Shown here in pieces: positions 10,755 through 23,365 of a DNA stretch of 64,000 nt; the first letter of the stretch is position 1, and each line of letters begins with the position of its first letter. The stretch covers positions 434,001 to 498,000 of the forward strand of contig NW_025944539.1 of assembly GCF_000764305.2 (NCBI RefSeq). Direction: 5' to 3'. The notes beneath the pieces are model-generated. The model did no database searches, was not told the origin of the DNA, and saw only the letters and a list, made by a program, of their open reading frames with translations. The DNA comes from Hyalella azteca. Taxonomy: Eukaryota; Arthropoda; Malacostraca; Amphipoda; Hyalellidae. Made by a program: the position numbers and the translations under genes.

Positions 10755-11735
10755 ATGAATATATTCTGAGACGTGCTATGAATGTATCATGCTACATATA
10801 TATATCCTGAGACGTGCCATGGAGGTATCCTGCTACATATATATCCTGGGACGTGCTATGAATGTATCCTGCTACATATATATCCTGAGACGTGCCATGA
10901 ATGTATCCTGCTACATATATATCCTGGTACATTTATATATATGTATCCTGGGACGTGTCATGAATGTATCCTGCTACATATATATCCTGGTACATTTATA
11001 TATATGTATCCTGGGACGTATATATCCTGAGACGTGCTATGAATGTATCCTGCTACATATATATCCTGAGACGTGCTATGAATGTATCCTGCTACATATA
11101 TATCCTGAGACGTGCTATGAATGTATCCTGCTACATATATATCCTGAGACGTGCTATGAATGTATCCTGCTACATATATATCCTGAGACGTGCAATGAAT
11201 GTATCCTGCTACATATATACCCTGTCACGTGCAATGAATGTATCCTGCTACATATATACCCTGTCACGTGCAATGAATGTATCCTGCTACATATATATCC
11301 TGAGACGTGCCATGAATGTATCTTGGTACATATATATCCTGGTACATTTATATACAGTATATGTATCCTGGGACGTGCTATGAATGTATCTTGCTACATA
11401 TATATCCTGAGACGTGATATGAATATATCCTGGTACATATATATCCTGCTACATTTATATATATGTATCCTGGAATGTGCCATGAATGTATCCTGGCACA
11501 TATATATATCCTGAGACGTGCCATGAATGTATCTTGGTACATATATATCCTGGTACATTTATATATACTGTATGTATCCTGGGACGTGCTATGAATGTAT
11601 CCTGCTACAAATATATCCCGAGACGCGCTTTGAATGTATGCTGGTACAAACATATCCTGAGACGTGATATGAATGTATCCTCCTACATATATACATATCC
11701 TGGGACGTGCCATGAATGTATCCTTAGAGGTGCCA
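10755..11735. repeat. 39-bp minisatellite array, about 25 units
   Basis: The unit reads GAATGTATCCTGCTACATAT then ATATCCTGAGACGTGCTAT. Variant units insert extra TATATA or (TACATTTATATATATGTATC). Because 39 is a multiple of three, frames stay open on both strands and create repetitive ORFs of up to 241 codons; these are not genes. A sub-block at 11150-11300 carries the shared change GAGACGTGC to GTCACGTGC, showing local unit homogenisation. Confidence 0.95.
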
Positions 11736-14588
11736 TAAATTTATTATGAGACCCAAAATAACTTAGGCAGGATCGACCACACAAGTGTGAAACTCGATCG
11801 TCAATGCGTATGTGAAACAAGGTCATCACTAACAATATGAATCAAGATCAACAGCAAAAATTTGAATAACGATATTTATCACGAATATGAACTACTGTCG
11901 GGCTGAAGATATGAAACTTAATCGTATACCAAAAAAACGATACGCTTTACATTGAGTTGCATGCATAAAATCGCTCTCACATTCATTCACCGTTCGCAAA
12001 TCAGTCCCATTGAAAGTAAGTGTATTGTAAAATAGCACGTGTATAGGCCGGCGCCAGCGCAATACAGGTTAATAGCTTAATACATTCAATAACACATTAT
12101 TTTCAAATAAATTCGGCCATACGAAGTATTCTTGCGAGAGCATTAAAGATCTTATCGCCCCTGAGTGGTCCAACTGAGGGTTCCGCTTAAGAATCGCGTT
12201 TTCGTAGTTTTCTTGAATTCCGTTCAATGAAGTTCTCAGTCGCACGGAATAAAGAACTAGAGGATTTTTTAATTCTAAGGTTTTAGGAGGAGAAAAATAC
12301 CGAGATCAATCGGGCTTCAACTGAGTATACAAGATAATTAGATTTTTGAGGCAATTTTGCTGTAATTTTCAACTGTTAAGAAAAAAAAATGGTCACCAAT
12401 TTTGTCGTCCCATACGACAAAAAAAATCAGTAAGTATGCGAATAATATACACAAGAGACATATAATTAAATTTATTGAACACAAGTTAAAAAACAGCTGA
12501 AAATTTTCAAAGGTTTCAGTTGCGTTACAAAGCTGAACTCGACTGAATTCGTAACGTTCGCACAAATCCAGAAAAACTGCGCCAACGAGGCGGATGGTTT
12601 ATTATGAAAATATTTGTATTAAATGATCTATTAAATAAATTCAACGCGAAAGGAAAAATTTGCAAAATTTTTTGCATTTCGAAGCGGCGGTTCAATGATT
12701 GACAAAAAACTGGACTTCAACCATTTAACCCAAAAATATATAGAAATAGCGGACAGAACCATAAAAAATGCGAGTTATTATTATAATTATTATCCTTTTT
12801 TTAACTCGTCTGAATTAGTTTCTGTATCATATAAATGCATGAAGAAGACATAAGCCAACTGAATATGCCAGGAATTTTGCGAGTGCAGCATCCGGCGTAG
12901 CTACATCACCATTCAGGAAAAGTTTAGGAGAAATATTTCAGAAATAATAACACAATTCTTATCCGCAGCACAAGCAGAGAGCTGACTTGGTACTGACTAG
13001 CTAGTCTGCCTGACCAAACTGAATCATGTTTACCCATATTGTAAAAAGTGCATAGCTACTTGGACAGAATCTTACTAATTTCTCTGAGTGCTGCAGTACT
13101 CGCACCCAGACCAGAAAGTCGTATTTTCAGGCCTGGCTGTGGCATTATCCTAAGATGCGCCATTACTGGCTAACAAAAAATCTACAGTAGAGCAGCACGA
13201 CTGAAATTGCCTTTGGATTCGGAGGCTCGGTGTTGTGCCAAAACGTATGACGTTGTCAGCGACGTAACTGAGGGTCTTGTAGTTTCATAAGTGCAACTCA
13301 AGTCAGAACTCAAAATGCAAATACAAGCTTTCCACTTTGGAAATATAGTAATGGGGATAGAAAATTTTACTTAAAATTCTTTTCAATACAAGAAAGCCTA
13401 TCATCTTAGTTGTGATTTGAATTTTAATTCCCAGCAAAGAATAAGGACATTTTCAAATGAAGGAAACTGAAATTGTTTATACCCTACTGTTTGCCGAAAA
13501 ATCTATTAAAAACATATTCCATAGTAAGGACTTTTAAACTGGAAAAAATATAGCCGGTGATTTTCCCGATCAATGATAATCCAGACTGTTCCCCTTCACA
13601 ATAGAGAGTGATCGTCATCCAAACCTGCTCGACTAGTCGTGATGATCTAAGTACTTATTAAGGTGCAAGTCAAAACAATTATAACAAACCAAAATGTATG
13701 ATAAAGATACGATGGTTAAGCAAAGTTAACCTAGCCTACCTTAATACCCTGCTTTTCGATGTACTTGACATTCACAGTTACCATTCAAGCCTGCAGACAA
13801 ACTTTATATGCGATTGAATTTTTGATTTGAGAACAGTTTCGGAATGGTGATTCAAGACTTATCATGAAGTTAACAAAATAAAGTTTTGAACAACCTAACT
13901 AAGAGAATAAATATACTACTAATATAACAACGGATATGACTCGCGAAAATCAACATTAAACGACACAATACACTTGCAGAGCTCGCTAGAAACGCACCAT
14001 CAACGCAAGATAAATAAAGCGCCCGACTGGCCGAGGTTACGTCAAAAGGGATTGAAAAGTAGGAATATTAAAATTAAATCTGCTAAAACGTAATGTATGA
14101 CAACTCATAACTTATATACACAGATTTTATTGAAGTGCAAATCCTCTACCTATATTATTGAATATTTGAACCAACATAAAAATGAACAGCATATTCAAAG
14201 TTTTTAATTAATAATTTTTCATAAAATAAGCATTCAAAAACTTAACCGACCATCCTACCAAGTTTAACCTCCTCTACTGACTCACTCAGGCACGTCCACC
14301 CAGCAAAAGATGAAGCCAAAATCTTTTGAGAGGAATGAATACTTTTGCTGGAAGCTGTCAGAAGGCTCTCGGCAAATATCATTTGATATTTTCAGGTCTT
14401 TCAGTCAATTTCCCGGCGTGACAGAAGAAATCAGGAGAGCAAGACTGCTTGTGGCCCAAGGGAACGCCTGTCAATGTGATTTGCTCTTTGGAAAGCCACT
14501 TTGCATCCGTCATGCCTGCTACTTTGCTTCTTCCTCCTCGCCTGCTATATGTAAAGGCATGTAGCGTATGATTTTTTTATTTACCCCT
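11736..14588. other. Intergenic, no gene recognised
   Basis: AT-rich. An 84-codon plus frame at 14310-14564 (includes FERNEYFCWKLSEGS) is somewhat protein-like, but it has no recognised domain and no clear splice sites. Confidence 0.35.
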
Positions 14589-14838
14589 TTAAAGAACAGA
14601 GACATTTGAACCATGAATATGAATTAACTGCATTGCAATCTTGTTTCAGGAATGCCTTTAAAAAGAATAGAGAACATTTAGGCTGTGAAGAATAGAGAAC
14701 ATTTATTATTTACCCCTATTTACCCTTAAAGAGACATTTAAACAATGAATGTGAATTAACTTCATTGCAATCTTGTTTCAGGAATGCCTTTAAAAAAGAA
14801 TAGAGAACATTTAGGCTGTAAAGAATAGAGAACATTTA
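14589..14838. repeat. About 130-bp tandem duplication
   Basis: Two copies share GAATTAACT..CATTGCAATC, TTGTTTCAGGAATGCCTTTA and AATAGAGAACATTTAGGCTG. The GAATAGAGAACATTTA motif is itself doubled inside each copy. Confidence 0.85.
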
Positions 14839-15144
14839 AATAATGAATTTGAATAAATTTCCTTAACATCTATCTTCGAAAATTCGTTCGTTTTTTTACA
14901 CATAAATAAATAAAATATTAAACATTTGACCGATAACTTTGAATTGCAGTATAAGCTTGTTGAAGCTCAAGCTTCGAGTAACAGGATTTTGGAAGCCCTT
15001 AAACTGATAAGCACGCGGTAACAACATTCAAAATAATTGGCCGTAAATACAAAACCTACGTAAAACAAGGAAGGGAAACTTAACAATAAAATTTTCTATT
15101 GGTTTAGAATCCATCATAAAATAATGATTACCGTCCCGTGCTAC

Positions 15145-15720
15145 AGGATGGAGGATGGAGTGGATAGTTTGTCAGGATAGAATAGATTGTGGGTCAGGAT
15201 GTCAAGATGGAATAGATTGTGGGCCAGGATGTCAAAACGGAATAGATTGTGGGTCAGGATGTCAGGATGGAATAGATTGTGGATCAGGATGTCAGGATGG
15301 AATAGATTGTGGGTCAAGATGTCAGGATGGAATAGATTGTGGGCCAGGATGTCAAAACGGAATAGATTGTGGGTCAAGATGTCAGGATGGACTAGATTGT
15401 GGGTCAGGATGGAATAGATTGTTGGTCAAGATGTCAGAATAGAATAGATTGTGGGTCAAGATGTCAGGATGGAATAGATTGTGGGTCAGGATGGAATAGA
15501 TTGTGGGTCAGGATGGAATAGATTGTGGGTCAGGATGTCAGGATGGAATAGATTAAGATTGTGGGTCAGGATGTCAGGATGGAACAGATTGTGGGTCAGG
15601 ATGTCAGGATGGAATAGATTGTGGGTCAGGATGTCTGGATGGAATAGATTGTGGGTCAGAATAAAATAAATTGTGGGTCAGAATGCCGGGACGAAATAGA
15701 TTGCGGATCAAGACGGGACG
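15145..15720. repeat. 30-bp minisatellite (GGATGGAATAGATTGTGGGT + CAGGATGTCA)
   Basis: About 18 units, some shortened by 12 bp where the GGATGTCA part is missing. The 30-base period keeps frames open on both strands (repeats of DGIDCGSGCQ). I regard these as artefacts of the period. Confidence 0.95.
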
Positions 15721-16139
15721 AATGTAGACGGAGTAGAAAAATTAATCTAGGCAGAGTAGACTGCCGTTCAGGATGGAATAGGTCTAAGTTCGTGCATCAC
15801 TATGAAGAATGAATGGATCATATTGACCGAATACTAGGACACTTTCGTACCCACAACATGAGAAAAGAGAGGACACGGCGGTATGCCTTTTTGCTGGGCT
15901 GAACTGAGTCAGGCCGAACAGCGCAAGGGCAAAAAGTGGCTCTCTTGGACTAAATCAACTGTCACTCCTTTCTTTCAGTGCACGATCAAATAAATCGCAA
16001 ATTACGATGAAAAATCGCATATATATATAAAATAGATCTTGAGTCACCTGAAGGAATAGATTGCGCGTCGTGCGAAAAAAATCGAGTAGCAGGTGGCAAA
16101 GAGTTGTAGATTTTGGGTAATCTGAGAATGAGTTAAGAG

Positions 16140-16560
16140 ATCGACGGTGAGGCGGTAAAGAGGGCAATGAAAATCGGGCCCAAATCAGAGATGTGACAGA
16201 AGAGCCATCGAAGAGCTTCGGTGGACACCTCACGAGGCAGGAGAGGCCAGCAAGTGGCCCCAAGAGAGCCCTCATTTATCATAAGAAATGGTCGAGAGGT
16301 GCTGAGGCAATGGCCGTTCCAAGCGAAAACTTTGCAAATCGAAGGCTAAAGTTGAGGTCGACTGGACATTACGTAGCTCATTGGAATTTCGGTCACAGGC
16401 CGCCGTTCCAACCAGCCATCTAATTCAACTGCCACCGGCCGCATCGGACCCTTGGAGCAAGCGTTCCTCCGAGTCCAATTTGGCTCTTGCAACGGCCGTC
16501 AGTACGGCTCAATTCGCCGATTTCTCTTGATCGCGTCGATTTCTTTCTTGTGGGGCGCCT
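16140..16560. other. GC-richer non-repetitive island, function unknown
   Basis: About 400 bases with distinctly higher GC than the flanks and several CpGs. Frames of 76 codons (plus, 16193-16423) and 106 codons (minus, 15955-16275) are open but resemble no family. It could be a first exon, promoter or conserved regulatory DNA. Confidence 0.25.
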
Positions 16561-19429
16561 AAAGAAAAGTTAAATATGGAAATTACAAGGAAACTTGGTC
16601 AAACTCAGAGGAAACTTGAACGATGAAAGACGCTGGGAGCTCCGACTTTAACTTCAGTTTTTTAGTCCGATCGGAAGAGAATTTGAATTGCCAGCAATCT
16701 TGAGCATCTTCTTGTCTCTTTTTTCAAGCTGCCGCCGCGGTCAGTGGCGTGGAACGTTCAGGACTATTTCGTTCAGTTAGCGGCAGGTACACGACATAGT
16801 TTGAGGTTTAATAAGCTCAATTGTGCTTGCTTAAAATGATGCATAATGATTTTAATGATATATTTGGCGAGGGATTCATCTCGGTTCTTCAAGTTTGCGC
16901 TTATTGTTATGTTTTCACGTTGGTTTTATCCTGCTCATAATGTTTTTATTATGCCACGATATATCCTGCAGTCAAAATCATAGTTATCTACCTACTATTA
17001 AAGCTGCCTCTGAAGGAGGATTCTCTCCATACTATTGCCTCCCAAAAGCATGCGAATTACAGACTGAATTGAGACGTAACACAAAAATTCGTTAGATAGT
17101 TTGCTTCAAAAATATTCTCAACACTTGCGAAATTAAGTGGGCAAATTAATGTTCATTTCACAATAATAATCCATAAGCATGGATAAAAATCGTAATTCAC
17201 TACCTTGTTGATATAGACTATTTTGTTAGTTTTACCGAAAGAAGGAAATTTTTCAACGTGTTACAGCCAGACCAAACTATTCAAAGATCTGTTCATGAAG
17301 ACCTGTTCGCGGAAACGTCAGCAAGTTCAAGCACATGTGTTAAAGTCAGATCAAAACTGTTCCAAAACCTGTTCTTTTATCTTCCGTGTTTCATGGCACC
17401 GTCGGCAGGTTCAATGCATGTGGAGGAAATTGACGCGTAACAAATTTAATAACAAATTTAATACGTCACAGGCTTGACTGCATAGCACATCGAGCGCCTT
17501 TTGCATAGTAGACACGATAAGGGTCCTTTCGAACAGGAAATTTTGCAGCCTCCCCCCCCCCCCACAAAAAAATGCTAAAAGTTCTCAGCAAATTGATTAC
17601 AGCGAATAAGTGCAAGAAAAACGGAATTACATGGAATTCAGTACATTGCTTCTAGAGGTCCTCCAGAATCTATTTTTCCATTGCGCTCGCACAAAATCTA
17701 AGAAGATAACTGTAATTCTGTGACCAGAATCTACAATCTGGTAGCATGCTTGGTAATTTATATTGCTTACTATAATGCACTTTTTGCAGAGTAATGAGAA
17801 AGTAAATTCCGCAAAAAGTGGATCCTGATTGAAATCGTACTAAATTCATACATAAAGTCTTATCAACAATAAAGTAGATTAATTTTTTTGTAATTTCAAT
17901 AATTCAAGATCTCTCTTCTTAGCAATCGAGATGCCTCCAAAAAAAATAAATATTTCACTCAGGAGAGGATTGCCCAATAAACTCTACACGCGTGTCAGCT
18001 TAGAAATTAGAAAAAAAGTTATGGTTTTCAACTAAAGTCCCGGCCTTTGTAACACGAATTCTGAGACTGAAAAACAAAACCAAATAGTCAGTATGGTGCT
18101 TATCTCGATGCATAAACTAGGCTCACAATGCGCTATGAAGGAGGCATCAGGAAGTAGCACAGAAGCGATGACGAGAGCGGCCGGATTCTGGCAAATTTTC
18201 TGTAGTGGCAAAATCTTTCCCTTATCTTATACTATCCGTGAAATTCTCCTAAATAAACATGGATTCAACATTGAAGGTACAAAATTCAAATAACCAGCAG
18301 TGTAATTTTTGAATACACTACATTGCATCCATATGCAATGTTGTGTTGGCATCGGTTCAATTAATAAATAAAGTGCACTTAAGTAAAATTAAATGGATGC
18401 ATGGAACTCAACATGTATTTTTAATTTAAAGCGGCAGCTCCAATTGAAAAAGTTTACAGGTTAGTAGAGACTCATTCTTTAGTAGGCGCAGTGTGAAGAA
18501 AGTAATGCTGAATTATATATAAATACTTCAGGATAAATTTTCCCCAAATTCCTTTGAAACAAACGAGTATCGGATAATGTTGGATTAAGATAATCAAGAT
18601 AAATTGGATTAGGATGATTTTTTGCAAATCTAAGAAGATATCCGTTAATGAATATTCAAATTAGTTAAAGTATAGGACAACGCGAATAAAACCACAGAGA
18701 AAAAATAATAAACATGTAAATAGGAACAAAAAAAAGACGTAACTTCTGTTAGTTAACTAAATGAATATAATCAATATTAATATAGTGACAACTTTATATT
18801 CAATAGGTAAGCCGTAATCATACGCAGAGAGCTAGTATGATGAGTTGTAAATGTGAGAAAAAGTTAACTGTTTTGTATGAAATTAAAACATAAACGGCGT
18901 CGCAGCACAAGCACGAGCATAAACGATTCTTGCAAGAGGCTGAGGTTCCGTAGGCCTGCCTATCTTTCTGGGCAATTTAGAAGCAATTTGTAAGCGGTTG
19001 AAGCCTAAACCCTTTATGGTGCAGCGCGGGGACAAGGGTGCTACGTCGACGCCTCATGAAGATCACATAGGAAAATCTTGGACAGATTTACGGCGGCCGG
19101 TTATCCTCTGTCATAGGAGGCCAATATATGTATGAATTCATAATCTTTCTGACGAAAATTGAGGAGATGCTATGTTTGATGTACCAGTGAGTACCTGCAA
19201 ATGAAAAAAAATATTAAACAAATAATATTCGAATATGTTTTTAAATAAATAACATGTACATTTTACTCGAAGAAATAAAAGACCTACCTTAAATATCAGA
19301 AACCTTAACTTCTTTGGGAAAAATATCTAAAGGAAGCACAATCTTCACCCCCCCAATAAATCGCTTGCTACGCAGTCTCCCCCGCAGGGAAGCTTGCAAC
19401 CCTTTTTGAGGCGCGGAATTAGGTAATGC
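16561..19429. other. Intergenic, no gene recognised
   Basis: AT-rich with short frames only and a C run at about 17552-17563. A GC-richer stretch at 18890-19120 has no open frame of note. Confidence 0.35.
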
Positions 19430-20437
19430 AATCCCACGCCTTGCCGCCCTTCAGCCTAGGGCCGCAGGCTGCCTTGCCACCCATCAGCCTAGAACCTAGA
19501 GGCTGCTTTGCAGCCCATCAGCCTAGAGCCGCAGGCTGCCTTGCCACCATCAGCCTAGAGCCGCAGGCTGCCTTGCCACGCACCAACCTAGAGCCGCAGG
19601 CTGCCTTGCCACCATCAGCCTAGAGCCTGTCTCTTATACACATCTAGATGTGTATAAGAGACAGGCCTACATCCGCAGGCTGCCTTGCCACCCATCAGCC
19701 TACATCCGCAGGCTGCCTTGCCACCCATCAGCCTACATCCGCAGGCTGCCTTGCCACCCATCAGCCTAGAGCCGCAGGCTGCCTTGCCGCCATCAGCCTA
19801 GAGACGCAGGCCGCCTTGCCACCCATCAGCCTACATCCGCAGGCTGTCTTGACACCCATCAGCCTACTTCCGCAGGCTGCCTTGACACCCATCAGCCTAG
19901 AGCCGCAGGCTGCCTTGCAGCCCTTCAGCCTACATCCGCAGGCTGTCTTGCCACCCGTCAGCCTACATCCGCAGGCTGCCTTGCCACCCATCAGCCTAAG
20001 GCCGCAGGCTGCCTTGCCACCCATCAGCCTAAAGCCGCAGGCCGCCTTGCCACCCATCAGCCTAGAGCCGCAGGCTGCCTTGCCTCCCTTCAGCCCACAT
20101 CCGCAGGCTGCCTTGCCACCCGTCAGCCTACATCCGCATCCTGCCTTGTCACCTATCAGCCTACATCCGTAGGCTGCCTTGCCACCCATCAGCCTACATA
20201 CGCAGGCTGCCTTGCCTCCCTTCAGCCTACATCCGCAGGCTGCCTTGCCTCCCTTCAGCCTACATCCGCAGGCTGCCTTGCCGCCCACTAGCCTACATCC
20301 GCAGGCTGCCTTGCCGCCCATCAGCCTACATCCGCAGGCTGCCTTGCCACCCATCAGCCTACATCCGCAGGCTGCCTTGCCGCCCATCAGCCTACATCCG
20401 CAGGCTGCCTTGCCACCCTTCAGCCTACATCCGCAGG
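19430..20437. repeat. 33-bp minisatellite array
   Basis: The unit is CATCAGCCTACATCCGCAGG then CTGCCTTGCCACC, about 28 copies, with a block carrying CTAGAGCC instead of CTACATCC at the left. The array is interrupted by the adapter at 19627-19664 and ends at the N at 20438. Long repetitive frames on both strands (for example 19761-20582 minus) follow from the 33-base period and are not genes. Confidence 0.95.
19627..19664. other. Second Nextera/Tn5 mosaic-end junction (library artefact)
   Basis: The same head-to-head 19-bp mosaic ends as at 7432. A frame starting at 19648 inside it translates MCIRDR, a peptide well known to come from this adapter. Here both sides are the same 33-bp array, so the insertion may mark a collapsed or misjoined array. 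Confidence 0.97.
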
Positions 20438-20438
20438 N
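20438..20438. other. Single-N assembly join
   Basis: One N sits exactly between a 33-bp array and a 13-bp array. This indicates a scaffold join between unrelated repeats, not a base-calling ambiguity. Confidence 0.85.
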
Positions 20439-20885
20439 GGTGAAGATATGGGGTGAAGATATGGGGTGAAGATATGGGGTGAAGATATGGGGTGAAGATA
20501 TGGGGTGAAGATATGGGGTGAAGATATGGGGTGAAGATATGGGCAACGGTATGGGCAACGGTATGGGCAACGGTATGGGCAACGGTATGGGTTACGGTAT
20601 GGGTAACAGTATGGGTAACGGTATGGGTAACGGTATGGGTAACGGTATGGGTAACGGTATGGGTAACGATATGGGTAACGATATGGGTAACGATATGGGT
20701 AACGATATGGGTAACGATATGGAGTGACGATATATGGGGTGACGATATATGGGGTAACGTTATGGGGTGACGATATGGGTGACGATATATGGGGTGACGA
20801 TATACGGAGTAACGATATGGGGTAACGATATGGGGTGACGATATGGGGTGACGATATGGGGTGACGATATGGAATGACAATATTT
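20439..20885. repeat. Chain of three related short arrays (13-, 12- and about 14-bp units)
   Basis: GGTGAAGATATGG (13 bp, to about 20530) gives way to GTATGGGCAACG/GTATGGGTAACG (12 bp, to about 20725). That gives way to GGGGTGACGATAT variants of 14-16 bp. All share a TATGGG core, so one array appears to have evolved by unit-length change. Confidence 0.9.
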
Positions 20886-21852
20886 TGTGGACGTGATTTG
20901 GTTCAACACACAGCGGTTCAACACACAGCAATTTTTCAACGCTTAACGAGCGTAAGTTATCAATGCGGCGAACTTGCGTTCCTGAATTTGAAGCGCGCGG
21001 GGTCATGAAGGTGTATCCTCAAACCAGTAATTGATCATTTGGCCAGATAAATGCTTGAAATATATATTCTGACTGAAGATGACACATCAAAGTGTTGCTA
21101 TAACAAAATGAATAAAAAATCTTAAATTACATTCCAAATCTCGTGCAGAAAACTAGACTACAAAATCGACCAGAGCCAAACCTGAAGGCGATTCAACGAC
21201 AAAAATTTACATTCAGGACAGAAAAGAAGAAAATTTCCCGAGTATAATTGGACGCAAGAATATTCAGAAGCAGCCGGAGCAAAGAACAATGTTTCAAGAA
21301 AGACCATCGGCGTCTTTTTTTTCAGTGTACCCGAGCGCAGCGGTCACAAAAGAGGAAAGATTTTATATTCCGCCCTGAACGAGTGACGTGTGCGTCGCAT
21401 ACGCAATTGAGTTGACGTTCGCATGCAACCTAAAAACGAATAAAAAAAAAGGTTGGTAAAACAAGCAACGTGTGTGAGAAACATTTGCTAACTAGCGCAT
21501 TTGAACCTATGAGCTCCCCCTGTCATTTTACTTAATATAAATTAAAAATACAATCCGTAGATGGATCAACTAGATTAATGCAAGATGAAATGTGCATCAT
21601 TATTTAAAATCGGATCGAAGATTTTTATTTGAAGATACTCATCAAAGAAGTAGAAGTGATCAAATCACTTTGAAATTTAGTGCAAGGATATATAGGGTTT
21701 GCATCAATGTGAAACAAAGGAAATGAGCTCATGTTGCCATTTTTTACATTCAATTCAAGCTCTGTTGCAAACCTCAACATAGAGCGAAGCTTACACTTCA
21801 ACATTAACAAGAAATGAAAGTTTTATCACTGCATGCAACAATAAAAAATTTA
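20886..21852. other. Intergenic, no gene recognised
   Basis: Non-repetitive with short frames only. A slightly GC-richer part near 21330-21420 shows no coding signal. Confidence 0.35.
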
Positions 21853-22004
21853 AATCAGTACCCACTGCAGTGAGTGACAGAGAGCGCATTTTCTCGTCGA
21901 CGAAAACGTGAAGTCACGGACGGACAGACAGACAGACGGACGGACAGACGGACATGGCGAGCACAATAGCGCCTTTTTCCATAAATGAGAAAATGCGCTA
22001 AAAA
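21853..22004 (-). mobile_element. Helentron-like short element (HINE), copy 2
   Basis: Reverse orientation. All family parts are present: palindrome near the left end, GAGAAAATGCGCT/AGCGCATTTTCTC subterminal inverted pair, and an internal (GGAC/AGAC)n tract. Confidence 0.85.
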
Positions 22005-22894
22005 TAGATCTGCTGACCCCTATAAAATAGAACCAGAAATCATTTACAAAACACGTAAATTTGCTTTACCTTTACCAAACACGGCAATCTCCAACCAGGG
22101 ATACATAAGCTTCCTGTAAGAATGGCAATTTCTGCGAGCGGGAACCTCAGTTGCTTGCTACCGTCACTTCAGTATCGATCTTCAAACGAGTGTCAATAAG
22201 GTAATTTTTAGCCAAGTAATTATCGGGCAAATGAGTGGCAAATGACCTCGCTCAAGCCTGCCTGCTCGCCTCCCTCGCGCGTAAATGGGATACGAAGATG
22301 TGGGGGAAAATCGCTGCAAAAATCATTGCCATTTTAACATCGTAATTGGCGAGAATTGATAAATTTTTCATAAATTTATTGGCTAAAAGTTTGTCAGTAT
22401 TGGCTATAAGTTTATCAGTGTATGTAAACTTATATTGGCGAGCGCCATAAGTGCGAGAGTCATATACAAACACGAATGTTTTAAACGGAGGGAATCCCAA
22501 ACCAGCCTTAATTCAATAAATTAAGTTAATTATATCATTCAACTTTTAGATTAAAATTTGAAGCATCTATAATATTCAAACTTATATAAAATTTTATTAT
22601 TCAATTAAGCCACGATTGGTCGACTGATAACGTCTAGTAACTGAAACTGAAAAAAAAATAATTCCTATTTGAGGTAAAATACAAAACTCATTTAGAAGTA
22701 CATAATTTTTGATGCATTATTCTATTTTGATGAGTACGAGGTTTCGCATCACGTGAGAAGTTTTAGCAGTTAAAATTTTTATAAAGTTAAACTTTTAGAA
22801 GGAAAATATGGAAAACATCTAGTAAACATTAGTTAGCAAGTGAAACAAATGCTTTAAAAGTGTGTTATCTATTGGGTGTGATTTGAGTATGGGA
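22005..22894. other. Intergenic, no gene recognised
   Basis: AT-rich. An 82-codon minus frame at 22252-22500 shows no domain. Confidence 0.35.
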
Positions 22895-23078
22895 GAAGAT
22901 GTTGCAGACACACCTATGGGAGAACAGACAGACACACCTATGGGAGAACAGACAGACACACCTATGGGAGAACAGACAGACACACCTATGGGAGAACAGA
23001 CAGACACACCTATGGGAGAACAGACAGACACACCTATGGGAGAACAGACAGACACACCTATGGGAGAACAGACAGACA
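22895..23078. repeat. 24-bp minisatellite (ATGGGAGAACAGACAGACAC + ACCT)
   Basis: About 7.5 near-identical units ending at the N at 23079. The near-perfect identity suggests recent expansion or collapse. Confidence 0.95.
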
Positions 23079-23079
23079 N
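23079..23079. other. Single-N assembly join
   Basis: One N between a 24-bp and a 33-bp array, the same situation as at 20438. Confidence 0.85.
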
Positions 23080-23365
23080 ACGGGAGAAACGCTTGTTGTG
23101 GTTGCAACACCCACCGGAGAACCGCTTGTTGTGGTTGCAACACCCACCGGAGAACCGCTTGTTGTGGTTGCAACTCCTACGAAAGACCCGCTAGTTGCGG
23201 TTGCAACACCTACGGGAGAACCGCTTGCTATGGTTGCAACACCTACGGGAGAACCGCATGTTGTGGTTGCAACACCTACGGGAGAACCGCTTGTTGCGGT
23301 TGCAACACCTACGGGAGAACCGCTGTTGTGGTTGCAACTCCTACGGGAGAACCGCTTGTTGCGGT
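23080..23365. repeat. 33-bp minisatellite (ACGGGAGAACCGCTTGTTGT + GGTTGCAACACCT)
   Basis: About 8.5 units, one missing a base near 23320. The frames it opens (repeats of ATPTGEPLVVV and others) are by-products of the 33-base period. It shares the GGGAGAAC motif with the 24-bp array to its left. Confidence 0.95.

Noticed and set aside
10789..11514. 241-codon plus-strand ORF with NVSCYIYILRRAM repeats
   Set aside because: Pure product of a 39-bp minisatellite; other frames and the opposite strand are open too.
10750..11735. CRISPR-like array of regular repeats
   Set aside because: Units are contiguous with no unique spacers, and the DNA is eukaryotic.
15155..15442. Cys-rich DGIDCGSGCQ repeat protein resembling a secreted repeat protein
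   Set aside because: Exact 30-bp unit repetition without signal peptide; the opposite strand is open as well.
19761..20582. 273-codon minus ORF of GCRLMGGKAAC repeats
   Set aside because: Runs across a 33-bp array, an N and a different array; period artefact.
20425..21006. 193-codon minus ORF with THTVTHTV repeats
   Set aside because: Encoded by 12-14-bp units and crossing an assembly join.
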